A stretch of 64,000 nucleotides of DNA from Wyeomyia smithii (taxonomy: Eukaryota; Arthropoda; Insecta; Diptera; Culicidae). Numbering within the stretch: position 1 is the stretch's first letter; the number at the start of each line of letters is the position of its first letter. The stretch covers positions 232,161,916 through 232,225,915 of the forward strand of contig NC_073695.1 in NCBI RefSeq assembly GCF_029784165.1, given 5' to 3'. A program made the translations under genes and the position numbers. Below, piece after piece: positions 36,121 to 48,520 of the stretch. The notes beneath the pieces are model-generated. The model was given only the letters and a program-made list of their open reading frames with translations. It was not told where the DNA came from and made no database searches.

Positions 36121-39100
36121 CGTTAAGTAACAAATAAATTACATAATATCTTTTCCTCAAAATATTAAACAAATTAGAAAATATCTGCATGATTTTCGAC
36201 TACTTCGTAAAGTATAGTCATGATTTCGAATTTATGCCCTGAAATTATTGTTCAAACAGATTACGATGATTATGTCGATTCTAAACCTCATTCCAAATTG
36301 TTAAGCTATACAAGCTTTATTAAGTTTTGAAAATATGTGCATACGAAACATTTCCAAGTTAGTTCCATTAAATTCCCAGTTCTTATCAAGGAACATCTGA
36401 AAGTAATTTTCAAATGTTTTGTTCATGATACCCACAAATGGCAATGCTCAAGTGCTAATGCATCTCTCGGCAAGTTGACCCTTCTTTTGCGATAGATTTC
36501 GCAACCAACTATTAGTGTACCGAACGATTGTTGAACTTCACTGGTCTAGTCGTGTGAATTGAATCATTCATGTCCAAAATATTTATTTATTTGCAGCTGG
36601 TTGAAGTTTCGCAAAAGGATGCATGTAAACAACAAATTATCATCCCATTTCGTCACAACATAAGCGTTCATGTTATTCTCAAGGTACTCTCGGTATGTCA
36701 GACAGAAAAATAAAAAATTCTACATATATACGTACATTAACTTACTGTCGTCATTAATATTAATACAAACAAATTTTCCACGCCTATTTGTAAGCAAAGG
36801 TTGACGCTCCAGGCCTTAGAATGAATTCGTTTCCTCCGCTCACCCTAGCTGTCGGCCGACGATTGACGACCGTCCAATGAGCGACACTGGAAGCACCAAA
36901 ACATTTTTTTCTTGAATGGAGTCTCTGTCAACCAGTCTGTCGATCAATGAGGACGAATGAAACTGAGATATCCAAGCTTCAAAACAGTTACCGCTTCGTT
37001 GATGATATGTAACAACTTACCCCTCATGAGCCGTCGTCGTCGCGCATACATAATTAATAAGCAGATCTAATGTTTATTCAAAATCATTGGCTTTTTTAAG
37101 CGAATCAATAGTGGGGTGTGCTGGATAAATTACACTTTTACTGAAGTTGCCTGTGAATACTTCACCAGCTTGGTGCGTTTTACATCAATTGCCTCCAACT
37201 TATGAATAGTAAACTTGAATCAACAAATCCGCTGCTCTTCGACACCCCAAAACATATGCTCTCGAACAACGAACGATCGAACCTCGTCTGTTCATTGAAA
37301 CATTTTAGCAAAATTTTATTTTCAAGTATCGATCCAAGAGGCGCACATTGGGGCAGTATAATAAATCAGTATACAAGAAAAAAACAAATTTCCATAATGT
37401 TCAATACATGCGTTCGAAACTCGCCTCGAGTGGATAAATGCCAACACTTCACTGGTGGCTGCTACCTTCCTGGTTGTGCGTATGAATGCCGGTTATTGTG
37501 TCTTCTCTGCCAAGCCAAGCCCCTTCAAAATAGGTTCGGAGGACAAAAATTGTATTTCTTGTTCTCCAAAAGTGGATCGATTTTATTGCCAGAAATGACT
37601 TGGTCTGATTAAATCAGAAGGGTATACTGTGACATCCGGGATTTCATGACTCTCGCTTTACGCAAACGTTAACTAAGCCGTGCGAATAAAAAATTTTGGG
37701 GATTCAAATAAAAAATACGATAAAAAAAAGAACTAATTTTAACTCTTGAAGATTTGAAAAATCATATTAGAGAAATAAAAAAGTGGAACAATTTTCCATT
37801 AGGAACGGCCCCTCGTAAGCATTAATAATTTAATGTAATTAAAACTACACATCTTAAACCTTACTACTTGGCAATTCACGGCTTTGAACAACAAACAAAT
37901 TCGCTACAATATTTTATCTCAGCGTCAATTGAACAACGACGACAGTAACCAAGTGATCAGGTACGTAATGCAGATTGCTATGCAGATTATCCAGCTACGG
38001 GGTACAAACAGTCACCGGTCAAGAATGGCTAGTATTTCCACTGTCAACAGACAAACGGCAATTGTTTGCACATACGGTTCTGGCGAAACAGCCCCCCACG
38101 GTCACAGAGTGTGCGGATCTAACACTTTGAGAAATAATTTCATTAACTACCATATACTGAAAAGAGAATGATGCTGGCTGACTAATATATTGGACTCTTC
38201 AAGATAAACTGCAATACTTCTGTTTGGTTATAGAGTTTCAAAAAAAAAGAACGAGTGATCTCTCTGCCCGCTCTATGGGCGTACAACTTCTTCATAGTGG
38301 AAGATAAGCTATAACTTGCAAATGAATACTCTGCCGTCTCCATATCTCGAATCAATATTTGTTTAGGTGTTATTTTTCTGCCTTCCTGCTCCGGGTTCCA
38401 GACGTGGTTATCCGACAATAAGTGTCGGTTGTGCCGTGGTCGAAACTGCGATACAGGAATGAAACGGGTGAAAAGCTCTAGGAGTGAAGCCATTTTTTAT
38501 TTTCCCTCTTTCTTCCGGTTAGAACCGACTCCGTCGACGTCGTCGTCTTTGCTCCGAGACCCTCTTCTTGCCAACCAGCGACGATGGACCCACTAGAATG
38601 GCGTGGTTTGTTTGTCCGTCTGGAAAAACGTGCTATCAAAATAGTAAATATTGCTTGCTCATTTACATTTTGGCTTTACTGCTGTGTGGCGAGGCGACCC
38701 AGCAGAAAGGGACCAGAGACGGAACGTTCTGAAGAAAGAAAGGTGTAGATTTGAGTTAGCCTTCGACTGCCGATCATGATGATGGCGTTGATGAGAGAGA
38801 GAGAGGCTGGCACTGCTGATGGCGTCTCAGCCGCCCATTACGGCTTGGAAGTAATTTGGAGTGTACAATTTGTACGTGTGCGTGTTTGCACAATTGGTAT
38901 CGCAAGCCGAAAGAAGCAAGAGGTTGAATTATACAGCGACTTTGAGGTTAGGGCTTATCAAGTGATTTCTATGGAACGGAGGGTTCTTTAGAGGTGCTGA
39001 GTAGAAAATATCCATAGAATAAACAAACAGAGAGACGAACTCCTATTAAAATAATTTGTTTTTGGTTTGTAACATTTTCGTTCAATTTTGAAATGATAAC

Positions 39101-39482
39101 ATTAGATATTTGTTAAATCAACTAATGTCCTTAGAATGGAAGCCACCATTTTGAAGCATAGTTTTAACCGCCCCATTGAGTCTTGATATCAATATATATT
39201 CAACATGTCATAGAAATATTGACGAATAAAACCATCGAAACCGGAAGTTCGTATTTTTGCCTAAAATGCAGTACACGCTTAAAAAATAGAATAAAATTGA
39301 AAAATGAAATGTCATAAATTGGAGTATTTTGGGCAGTGTTTAAAAGACCACATTAGACAACAAAAGAAAAGAGGAATGGTTGGTTTTCTTTTTCTATTGG
39401 TTTTTTTTTCCAACCCGTTTTTGAAGTAGTATACTTCTCTCAGGAAGTTCGGCTATATAGGGATGTGAAATGAAAATCTAAA
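36121..39482. other. No gene recognised (3.4 kb)
   Basis: Two frames stand out only by length: 37202-37612 plus (136 codons) and 38182-38493 minus (103 codons, MASLLELFTRFIPVSQFRPR...). Neither shows a domain, signal peptide or membrane segment that I can name, and no flanking exon is evident. The second has a more protein-like composition and could be an exon of an unseen gene. A GA run at 38798-38809 and a GC-richer patch at 38520-38600 are also present. Confidence 0.35.
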
Positions 39483-39796
39483 ACCGAAAAAAGTGAAAAA
39501 TATGTCCAATTTCAAATGCTAATAAATCGGTTAGTATTCGATGAATTTCCTTCGTTCTTGCAGCAATAGATTGGAAAATCTTCTAAGATTCTTCCCAAAT
39601 GCAGATAATTGTAATTTTATTTTTCAAACTATTGTACTTTTGAAAATAGTGAAGCCTTGTCCAAACGAAAACTTCGGCCACTGATTGGTCGTTATATGAT
39701 TGCTTCCCAATCACGGTCGACAAAATCATAGACCTTGCCATTTGAAATGTGCTATTTGGCCTATATAAGAGCCTGGTTCACCCGAAGCCGCTCATT
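39483..39796 (+). promoter_or_regulatory. Promoter-like repeat with TATA box, upstream of a LINE insertion
   Basis: Homologous with 1-215 over its first 230 bases. It contains ATTGG (inverse CCAAT) motifs, for example CTGATTGGTCG near 39680, and a strong TATA box CTATATAAGAG at 39761-39771. About 30 bases further, where initiation would be expected, the 13-base target GAAGCCGCTCATT (39784-39796) marks a LINE insertion. The other side continues at 44134. The layout resembles the promoter of a multicopy gene, for example a histone-type promoter, but no such coding region is present. The identity is inference. Confidence 0.5.
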
Positions 39797-39916
39797 CATC
39801 ATTCTCTGCTAGCTTGTTGAGCAGTACAGTAGTTTATTTTCGCTCCGTTCGTTTTGTACTTTCGTTCGTAAGTTTGTGTGTTCACGTTGGAAACCGACGC
39901 TACAGTGAACCCTAAT

Positions 39917-40776
39917 ATGAGTAAATCAAAAACCAGTTCTAGTACGGGGAAAAGGCCTCGGCCTGACAATACGCCTGATCCTGCGGCTAAAAAGCTTTTG
40001 GCCAACAACAGATTCGCTGTCCTGGAAAACGCCACGGATCCCGAAGTAGTGAAGAAGGAAAAAATCCCATCTTTCTATGTGAAAGGCTTCCCGGAAGGAC
40101 TACGTGAAGCAATTGTGTTTTATATCGACAAAGGACTGAAATGCACCATCCGCATGTGCACTGAGGGATACAAACTGATGGTTCCGTCTTTGAATCATTA
40201 CAAGGCGGTGCAAGTGATACTGCAGAAACACGAGGTGGAATGTTTCTCCCATGGCATCGAAGCAGAAAAACCCCTCAAGGTTGCTCTCCGCTGTCTTCCT
40301 GACATGGAAGTTGACACCCTGTTGGAGGAACTGAAGGCAAATGGACTCAAACCAATCCAGATCCACGCGCAGAGTTCATCGAGATTCGTAAGCGGGCCTC
40401 CACCAACAATCAACCAGGTCGCCGAAAGATGCCCCCAAACAACACAAAGGAGTTCCCTGCCATTGGCTCCCGGCACCCCATACCTTTGCTCGCCCCGCTA
40501 CCGCTGAATCCAACCACCAAACCAGTCACAGCTGCCTCTACGTATGCTGAAGCAACAAATTCCGGTAGCCGTTCACCCCCACCAGGTCTCCAAGGGAACT
40601 CGTCCGTGATGACTTTCTCCCAAGCTGCAACTGGCACAACTGAAAACGAACCCATGCTCACCATGGAGCAATATGTTTCACTGGTCGTGGAATGCATCAA
40701 CACTTTTCGCAATTGCAAAAGTAGAGCTGAACAACTGCAGTCTGCGGTGATGATCGCTTCCAAGTATGGACCGTGA
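39917..40776 (+). pseudogene. Jockey-type ORF1 (gag-like), frameshifted, zinc knuckles missing
   Basis: ORF1 proteins of Jockey elements bind element RNA and target nuclear or telomeric complexes. ATG 39917 opens MSKSKTSSSTGKRPRPDN, then NNRFAVLE and IPSFYVKGFPEGLREAI. The PLKVALRCLPDMEVDTLLEEL block (about residues 115-135) resembles the PRE_C2HC region that normally precedes CCHC zinc knuckles. The knuckles are absent: the frame jumps to a P/T-rich tail (FPAIGSRHPIPLL) and shifts frame near 40430, ending at the stop 40774-40776. I infer an internal deletion plus a frameshift. It cannot make the full protein. Confidence 0.75.
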
Positions 40777-43700
40777 AATCATCAAGATTGCTAACTGGAA
40801 CGCTTGCTCCATCAGGAACAAGAATTACGAGCTAGTTGACTTCCTCAACGCGCACAAAATAGATATTGCAATCATCACGGAGACGCATCTCAAACCTGAG
40901 GTGAACATCTTCCTTTCCGATTTGTACGGCTAGATCGAGCATATTCTTCTGGAGGAGGTGTGGCTATTGCTCTTCGGCGCGAGATAAGCTGTCATCTGCT
41001 ACCGAGTTTTCAACTTAAGGTCATCGAGGCCGTGGGATTGAAAGTGACCACTGGAGTCGGTCCCATTACTATCATCGCAGCTTACTGTCCCAAGCAAGTC
41101 AACGTAAGGGACGGGTCGGCAACGAACCTAAGAAGCGACATCATCAAACTGACTCGGAGGCAGGGGCAGTTCATTATAACAGTCGACGCAACCAAATCGG
41201 CCTGATCCTCTTCAACGACCTACAAGTAGGACACTACAACATCTTAGGTCCGGCCACTCCCACCCGGTTGAGTAGATCCGGAGTACCCGCAACCATTGAC
41301 CTGTTCATCTCCAATATGAGCAACATCCAGTGTTGCCACAGGTACAGATTTATCTGTAAAAGTACAGATTTTTTCGTTTTTTTCTGGTACAGATTCTGTA
41401 CGGTACAGATTACAGATTTTTGTCAAAAGGTACAGATAGGTGCAGATTTTTCTAAAAGGTCCATTATTTACACTGAAAGATATTTCTCGGAGTACTTGCA
41501 ATCACATGGGATGCTTCCCTTGAAAAATAAAACAAAACATTTGTGTGAAACTCGGTGTGAAGGGCCGACTGGTATTTTTATGCAAACGTTGCTATTGTGC
41601 TACTGTCCCAGAAGAATCTCGGAAATCTTGAAAACAAATTCCAAATTTAATAAAAATATGTGTAAATATCATAAACTTAATGAATAACACATAGCTTCTG
41701 TAATGTTATCAAGGTTAACAAAAGTGATCCTTCTATGCAACACAAATCTTAAAGGTACAGATTTTGGTACAGATTTTCGGAAGAAAAAGTACAGATGAAA
41801 AAGATTTTTGCCCTTCCAGTACAGATAAAAATGTGGCAACACTGGCAACATCGCCGACCCGGTTGTTCACCAAGAACTCAGCTCGGACCACTTCCCAGTG
41901 GTAGTCGAAGTTGGATCCTCTGCTAACCGAATCCAAGTCTCTCGGCGTAACTACCATCGAGTCGATTGGGCGCGGTTCCAGCGATGTGTGGACAACGCAA
42001 TAGACTACAGCGTCCAGCTTGAGTCCTCAGAAAACATCGACCAGTGTCTTCAGTCCATCGAATAGGCGTTATCGTAGGCTCGGGATCTACATGTGCCGGC
42101 TTCCAGTCTGGTGAGTAACTCTCTGAACCTAGACAACACAACAAAACGATATATCCAATTCCGTAATACTATTAGACGACAGTACCAGCGCTCTGGCCTG
42201 CCTCACCTGAAGACCAATATCAATCGTCTTAACAAAATCATCAAAGCCAGGTTGGTGGATCTAAGAAACAAACATTTTTCTCAACATCTTCGCTCCCTCC
42301 TAGTGCGTGAAAAGCCGTTCTGGAGACTTACTAAAATTTTGAAAACCAAACCGAGACCTATTCCGCCTCTATCAACCCAAACACCAATCCCCGGTCATTT
42401 CCTTCTAACAGCATCTGAAAAAGCCAATGCACTTGGTCAGCATTTTGTCAACTCTCACAATTTGGGTCATGCCGTGGTTAGCCCGCACGAGCATGCCGTC
42501 CAGGAAGTAATAATTAGAGTCGCCGATCTTCCCTCAATCCTTCCCGATGAATTTAAAACATCTGCTGATGAGGTGTTAGCTGCCATCAAGCGCACCAACA
42601 TGAAGGCCGCCGGCGTCGATGAGGTCCTCAACCTTGAGTTGAAAAACTTAAGTCGAGAATTTTTCGAACACCTGGCAGCGATCTTTAAGTGTCTGGAGCT
42701 TAGCTACTTTCCGTCTCGCTGGAAGTTAGCGAAAGTGATCCCCATCCACAAACCCGGTGAGGACCCTACCAACGCTAAAAACTATCGTCCCATCAGCCTA
42801 TTATCATTCATCTCGAAGTTGTTCGAAAAATTGATTCTTAGCCGCTTACTAGAATTCGTGAACCAGAATAACATCTTCCTCCCAGAACAGTTCGGGTTTA
42901 GACAGGGTCACTCCACCGTTCACCAACTGACTAGAGTTACTCAGATCCTAAGGCGGAACAAGTCCGTTAGTAAAACATCTGCTATGGCATTGTTGGACAT
43001 CGAAAAAGCGTTCGATAATGTCTGGCATGATGGCCTGGTGTTTAAGCTGCAGCGATTCAACTTCCCGATCTTTCTCGTGAAGATCATCAAGAATTATCTG
43101 TCGAATAGATCATTCCAGGTCTTCCTCAACAACATTCCCTCTGATTCGTTCAACGTAAATGCTGGGGTCCCACAGGGAAGCCTTCTTGGTCCCATCCTGT
43201 TCAACATATTTACCGCATCCTGTCTATGTTTGCAGACGTCACTGCCATTATCTATAAAGGTCGAGTGATTAGAGCTTTGACGCGTAGACTACAAGAGGGT
43301 CTGGATGTGTTGTCCGACTATTTCAACAGCTGGAAGATCTGAATAAATGCAGCTAAGACCCAAGCTATTATATTCCCGCATTCAATATCAACTCGACTTG
43401 TTCCACCTGCCAATGTTAGAATCCATCTGAATACCACTCTCATCGAATGGTCGAGTGAGGTTGTCTATCTTGGTCTCTCCCTGGACCAAAAACTTCTATT
43501 TCGTTCACACATAGAGAAAACTGTTACCAAGTGCAACATACTGACCAAAGCCCTCTATCCTCTCATTAATAGAAAATCCACCCTTTCCCTCACCAACAAG
43601 CTTGCCGTTCACAAGCAAATAATTTTACCGGTCATAGAGTACGCTTTGCCTGTCTGGAAGGGCTGCGCTAAAACCCACCATCTTAAACTTCAGATTGTTC

Positions 43701-43873
43701 AGAATAAAATATTACGTATGATCCTAAACACCCCTCCGAGGACACGAAACTCTGAGATCCATCGCCTGGCTGGTCTTCAGGTGCTGGAGGAACGGAGAAC
43801 AACCTCGTTGACTAGGTTCAGAGAGTCCTGCGCCAGGTCACCTCACCAGATCATTCGTGAGCTGGTACCGTAG
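40766..43873 (+). pseudogene. Jockey-type ORF2 (endonuclease plus reverse transcriptase), multiply broken
   Basis: ORF2 starts at ATG 40766, overlapping ORF1's stop by 11 bases. The apurinic-type endonuclease is seen as IIKIANWNACSIRNKNYELV and IAIITETHL. Lesions are a stop and frameshift near 40933; a deletion near 41180 that removes the GDFNAKH-type catalytic segment; the MITE at 41328-41844; and stops near 42065 and 42075. The RT (42093-43268) keeps KVIPIHKPGEDPTNAKNYRP, ALLDIEKAFDNVWHD and AGVPQGSLLGPILFNIF. It then suffers a small deletion and frameshift, and the next frame reads MFADVTAIIYKG near 43230, so the second Asp of the FADD box is Val. A stop near 43340 follows, and the tail ends at 43873. 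Enzymatically dead. Confidence 0.88.
41328..41844. mobile_element. hAT-type MITE, 517 bp, inside the Jockey ORF2
   Basis: It has 13-base perfect terminal inverted repeats CAGTGTTGCCACA, flanked by the 8-base direct repeat GCAACATC (41320-41327 and 41845-41852). An 8-bp duplication with CAG-type ends is the hAT signature. Many GTACAGAT motifs cluster just inside both ends, like subterminal transposase-binding sites. The Jockey frame reads ...MSNI before and continues ADPVVHQ after, in phase once the insert and one duplicate are ignored. Hence the insertion post-dates the Jockey copy. There is no transposase domain inside. Confidence 0.88.
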
Positions 43874-44133
43874 TTTTAAGTTAATTTTAAGTTAGTTATT
43901 AGTAGTTAAGTAGGTTATAAAAATTTAGTTTTCAATTAAAAACAAGTCCTATAAAGAAAAAACTGTAAAATTCTACAAAAATAATGTAAAACTATAGAAA
44001 TAAGCAACCAGCAAACCTCAAAACAAAGATGCAGTGCCTTAAAGGGCTAAACCATTATTATGTAAACCATTTGTAACCATATAAAAATATGAATAATATA
44101 CTTTGAGTTAAAAAGAGAGAGAAGCCGCTCATT

Positions 44134-44460
44134 ATAATACTAGACTGCAACAACAGCAGTCCTCCCTTAGCAGCAGCAGTGGATACAGCAGCAGTAGCAG
44201 TGCAGCGGACAACGGCCACAGCTGTGGGATGGCAACGGATAGCGGGGCGCGTCTCAGCATCGATAGCAGGACCAGGTGATGCAGGGCAGCAGATACCAAT
44301 GGCAACGGAAGCGTCCACTACTGTGGCAACGGGGATGGCGCAGCGGTTGACGTTGGTCTCAGCATCAATATAAGCAGGGCCAGCTGATGCAGCGTGGCAT
44401 TTGAGTGAAATGCTGTCTCTGAACGATAGCAGGCACACTAGCAAATGCATCCAATGAAAA
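44134..44460 (+). repeat. CAG-rich downstream part of the interrupted promoter-like repeat
   Basis: After the right-hand target duplication the sequence is rich in GCAGCAGCAG and imperfectly duplicated: CATCGATAGCAGGACCAGGTGATGCAG resembles CATCAATATAAGCAGGGCCAGCTGATGCAG about 100 bases on. Frames on both strands are repeat-driven. It was contiguous with 39796 before the LINE inserted. Confidence 0.55.
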
Positions 44461-44754
44461 GAATGAAACTTAAAATGAATACTTTATTCATACTGCCAGT
44501 GATAACACAAAGATGAGATCGGCATCTTACCAAACATTGGAATTAACAACAAATTGTCCTTTTCAGGATGAAATTAAAACCTAATTGAAGAGTTAATATT
44601 TTCTTTTAAATCAATTTACACTTTTATAAAATTTGGAACAGATATATATTTGGCTTCATCTCCGTGTCTCAGAAACTACTTAAGCTATTTATGCAAGTCA
44701 CATTCGTAATAAAATTAATAAAAACAACTCCCTCGCAGTAATTGAAAACAAATT
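44461..44754. other. Unassigned AT-rich DNA
   Basis: No gene, repeat or RNA signature was seen. Confidence 0.4.
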
Positions 44755-45955
44755 AGTTTTTGCCTTTCTCCTAGAAAGGTATAGCAATCACTTGCAAAAC
44801 CGAAAGTATAAAAGTGCTCCGAAGGGCCGAATGGCATATACCACTCGACTCAGCTCGACGAGCTGAGCATTTTCTGTAAGTGTGTGTGTGTGTGTGTATG
44901 TGTGTGTGTGTATGTGCAGATTTTTATTCTCACTCACTTTTCTCAGAGATGGCTGGACCGATTTTCATGAAATTAATTGCAAATGAAAGGTTTTGTTGCC
45001 CCATAAGACCCTATTGAATTTTATTGTAATCGGATTTTTAGTTTAAAGGTTATGTTTGAAAATATAAAAATCATGAAACATCAATATCTCACAAACTACA
45101 CAACCGATTTGAACAAAATTGGTCTCAATTGAACGGGCTACTTAGAAAACCTTTAAGTTTTGGATTTCATAAAAATTGAACTTGGGGTTCAAAAGTTATG
45201 AAAAAAAATGTCTTCTGAAGACTGTTTAATCTCACTCATGTTTCTCAGAGATGGCTGTACCGATATTCACAAAATCAGTGTCAAATGGAAGGTCTAATTG
45301 CCCCATAAGACCCTATTGATTTGTTTTGCAATCGGACTATTACTTTGCCTGTTATGTTTAAAAATGTGAAATCCAGCTATGCAAAGAAACATATTCCAAA
45401 GACTACTTGGACTCACTCACTTATCTCAGAGATGGCCGACCCGATTTCCACAAAATTAGTGTCAAATGAATGGTCTAGCTGCCCCAGAAGACCCTATTCA
45501 ATTTTACTGCAATCGAAATGTAACTTCATTTGTAATGTGCCGACTTGTAAAAATCACGAAACTTCATTATCTCAGAAACTACACAACCGATTTGATTATT
45601 ATTATCAGATGAGCGAGCTAGTTAAGGGTTAACTGATGAATTATGATTGAACACGTGGTTTCAAAGTTTGGCTGCCCTACACGTTCCCTTTTCATTTGGT
45701 TATAATCGAACTTAAGCAACCGTTATGTATTAAATTGTTTATAAAACAACGAAAGTCTATTATCTCAAAGATTACATGACTTATTTGAACAGAACTAGTG
45801 TTAACGAACGAGTCATCTCTCAAACTTACAATTAACAAACTTCATAACAATTTGATATGTGGCTCAAAAGTTATGGAAAGAAGAGAAATTCAAAGACTAT
45901 TTAAAACTATACCTGCTTTGATCAATATATGTGGTCTCAACATAATTTAAATGTG
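44755..45955 (+). repeat. Mosquito-type dispersed repeat with TG microsatellite and internal duplications
   Basis: Starts TTTTTGCCTTTCTCCTAGAAAGGTATAGCAATCAC and includes GGGCCGAATGGCATATACCACTCGACTCAG (44824-44853) and a TG microsatellite (44880-44917). Units beginning CTCACTCA..TTTCTCAGAGATGGC follow at 44931, 45231 and 45412. From memory this kind of sequence is abundant in culicine mosquitoes. No protein. Confidence 0.65.
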
Positions 45956-45959
45956 GTGT

Positions 45960-47914
45960 CGTACTATTTGAACGTTCCAAGTTCATTGATTCCTTGCGGT
46001 TTGTTTGAAGTCTGCAAATGCACAACGAATCGGCCATAGGATATGATCAAAATCAATAACAAATCGTTTGAAATGATTGGTTTTATCGAAATGACAACAT
46101 CCTCGTCTTTTGGCTTCTGTACATCGCCTTAATTCTGGATATATTCATATTGGGTGGTATTCTGTCATTATCAGTAGACTTTCTGGCATCAATCTTACAC
46201 CGGAAATACCCATATTGGGCGGTATTTTTGGTTGTTTTCCAGAAACTAAAAGTGGTCGTCTTTAAATTCAAAATGGTGTCAAGGGTCAATGTTTGGTTTC
46301 TATGCATCATCACATTTACGGAAATATCCATATTGAGTATTATTCGGTCATTTTCGACTGTTGCCTATAAGTTGCCATTTAGCAGTTCAAAATGGTGCCT
46401 GAGGTCAATTGTTAGCTCCTTGCATCATTCTGGTTCCAGAGATACTCATATTGGATAGTATTTGTTTATTTTAGGCTGTTTTTCACAATCCGGTAGTCGC
46501 CATCTTGTATTTCAAAATGGTATTTAGGATACTGATTAAAGAAAAACTCATATTGGGTGATATTTGGTCACTTTGGACTGTTTTTCAGAAACCGAAAGTC
46601 GTTATTTTGGACTTTAAAATTGCCTGTGAAATCAATTTCTGTCATCTGGGCGTAATTCTGGTTCCGAAAACATTCATATTGAATGGTATTTGGTCATTTC
46701 CGGCTGTTTGCCAGACACCGGCAGTCACCATCTTAAAATTCAAGATTGTGTCTGTGATCAATTTTTAGCTTCTGTGCATCTTTCTGGTTCCAGAAATACT
46801 AATATTTAATGGGAATCATCCATTTCAGGCTGTTTTCCAGAAACCGGAAGTTGCCATCTTACAATTCAAAATGTTGTCTGAAGTCGATTTGTGGCTCCAG
46901 TGCATCATTACGGTTCCGGAAATACCCATATTGGGTGGTATTTGGTCATTTGCCGCTGTTTTTCCGACACCGGAAGTCGCCATTTTGGATTTCATAATGG
47001 CATTTGGAGACAATTTCTGGATTTTGAACGGCATACTAATTAAAGAAAAACTCAAAGTGAGTGGTATTTGGTCATTTTCTGTTGTTTTCAGAAACCGGAA
47101 GTCGCCATCTTAGAGTTTGAAATGCTATCTGTGGTCGATTTTAGCTCCTGTGTATTATTCTAGATCCGGATATTATTATATTGGGTGGAAATCGACCATT
47201 TTCGGCTGTTTTCCAGAAACCGAAAGTTGTTATCTTACAATCCAAAATGTTGTCTGAGGTCGATTATGGAACATATTTGTTACCACTAAAAACATTCACC
47301 TGCCAATATGGTTCCATTTAGTTGATTAGTTCGCGAGATGTGCAGAAATTTGTGAAGAAACATGTACTTCCAGTAGAGGGAGGGGCGTCAAACCATTATG
47401 GACATATTTGTTACCTCTAAAAACATTCACATACCAAATTTGGTTGTATTTTCTTGATTGGTTCCTGAGCTGTACGAAATTTGTGTTTCATTTTCATGGG
47501 ATCCCTCCCTTATAGAAGAGGGAGTCGGGTTTCAAACCATTATGTACATATTTGTTACCACTAAAAACATTTACCTGCCAAATTTTGTTCCATTTGGTTG
47601 ATTAGTTCTCGAGATGTGCAGAAATTTGTGTTTAATCCAACTATTATTGACATATTAGTTACCCCTTAAAACATCCACATGCCAAATTCGGTTTCATTTG
47701 CTTGGTTGGTTCTTGAGTTGTGCAGAAATTTATGTTTCATTTGTATAGGACCCCTCCCTTCCAGAAGAGGGAGGGTTCTCAAACTATCATAGGAACCTTT
47801 ATCGGCACCAAAAACCCCTACATACAAATTTTCACGTCGATCGGTTCGGTAGTTTTCGGGCCTATATGGATCAGACAGACAGACAGACTTGACTGCATTT
47901 TTATATGTAAAGAT
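45960..47914 (+). repeat. Compound tandem-repeat element, copy 2
   Basis: Same architecture as 15697-18205. CCAAGTTCATTGATT.CTTGCG.TTTG is followed by about nine 125-bp units (46140-47260; CATATTGGGTGGTATTTGGTC, CCGGAAGTCGCCATCTT). About four 137-bp units follow (47280-47770; CTGCCAAATTTGGTTCCATTT, GAGATGTGCAGAAATTTGTG). Then CACGTCGATCGGTTCGGTAG, CCTATATGGA, CAGACAGACAGAC and TTTTTATATGTAAAGAT. It lacks the CTAGCTGACCC start. Translated frames follow the repeat period only. Confidence 0.72.
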
Positions 47915-47999
47915 TACAACATCAATATTTTAGAACCTAAAGAGTGAATATACATTTATTGGATTGAAGCGTTCATGTCAATCTATTTTTACAAATAAA

Positions 48000-48520
48000 A
48001 AATTGAATGAGAAAGGCTAGGTCTGACCGCTAGGTGGATTAATTTAGGTTTTTTAATGTTTTTAACGCTTTTTACCTTTGTTATACTATTACCTTTGTTA
48101 TACTAAACAAAGGTTATAAAATCGGTCGAAAAACGCAAAATAGATCCGAAGACCAGAGGGCCGAATGGTATATACTATTCGACGAACTGAGCAATGTCTG
48201 TTTGTGTGTATGTGTGTGTTTATATGTGTGTTGTCTGTATGTGTGTTGTCTGTATATATGTGACGCAAACGCACCTTTCTTATAGAACGCAATATCCGAC
48301 TTTGATGATTTTATATGCAAATGAAGGCTATACTGTGCTCCCCCAGAATGCTACCGAGTGGATTTTTGATTATTGGCTCAGATTTTGAGATATTGATCAT
48401 AAAGTATTTTTTAACATAGGGTATTTAACTTTAAACAGAAAATGAATCTGTTGAGGGCCAAGTGTTGTATACCAATCGACTTAGTTCGTCTGAATGAACA
48501 TTTCCTATATACATGTGTAT
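48000..48520 (+). repeat. Two further copies of the GGGCCGAATG/TATACC repeat
   Basis: GAGGGCCGAATGGTATATACTATTCGACGAACTGAGCA (48156-48193) and the more diverged GAGGGCCAAGTGTTGTATACCAATCGACTTAG (48454-48485) match 44824-44860. Each is followed by a GTGTGTATGTG-type microsatellite. A local direct duplication (ACCTTTGTTATACTA twice) is at 48073-48104. Confidence 0.6.

Larger units (their letters stand above)
39797..44120 (+). mobile_element. Full-length, inactivated Jockey-type non-LTR retrotransposon
   Basis: It is bounded by a perfect 13-base direct repeat GAAGCCGCTCATT (39784-39796 and 44121-44133), the target-site duplication. Layout is a 120-base 5' UTR, ORF1 (gag-like), ORF2 (endonuclease and reverse transcriptase) overlapping ORF1 by 11 bases, and a 3' UTR of about 250 bases ending in A-rich TTAAAAAGAGAGA. 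A 517-bp hAT-type MITE sits in ORF2. ORF1 and ORF2 both carry frameshifts, stops and deletions. This is the most complete LINE in the window. Confidence 0.9.

Noticed and set aside
37202..37612. 136-codon frame with several cysteines
   Set aside because: Cysteine spacing fits no zinc-finger pattern I know, and the frame has no recognisable domain or neighbouring exon.
44058..44450. Ala/Thr/Val-rich frames on both strands
   Set aside because: Driven by GCAGCAGCAG repeats; both strands are open at once, typical of triplet-rich DNA.
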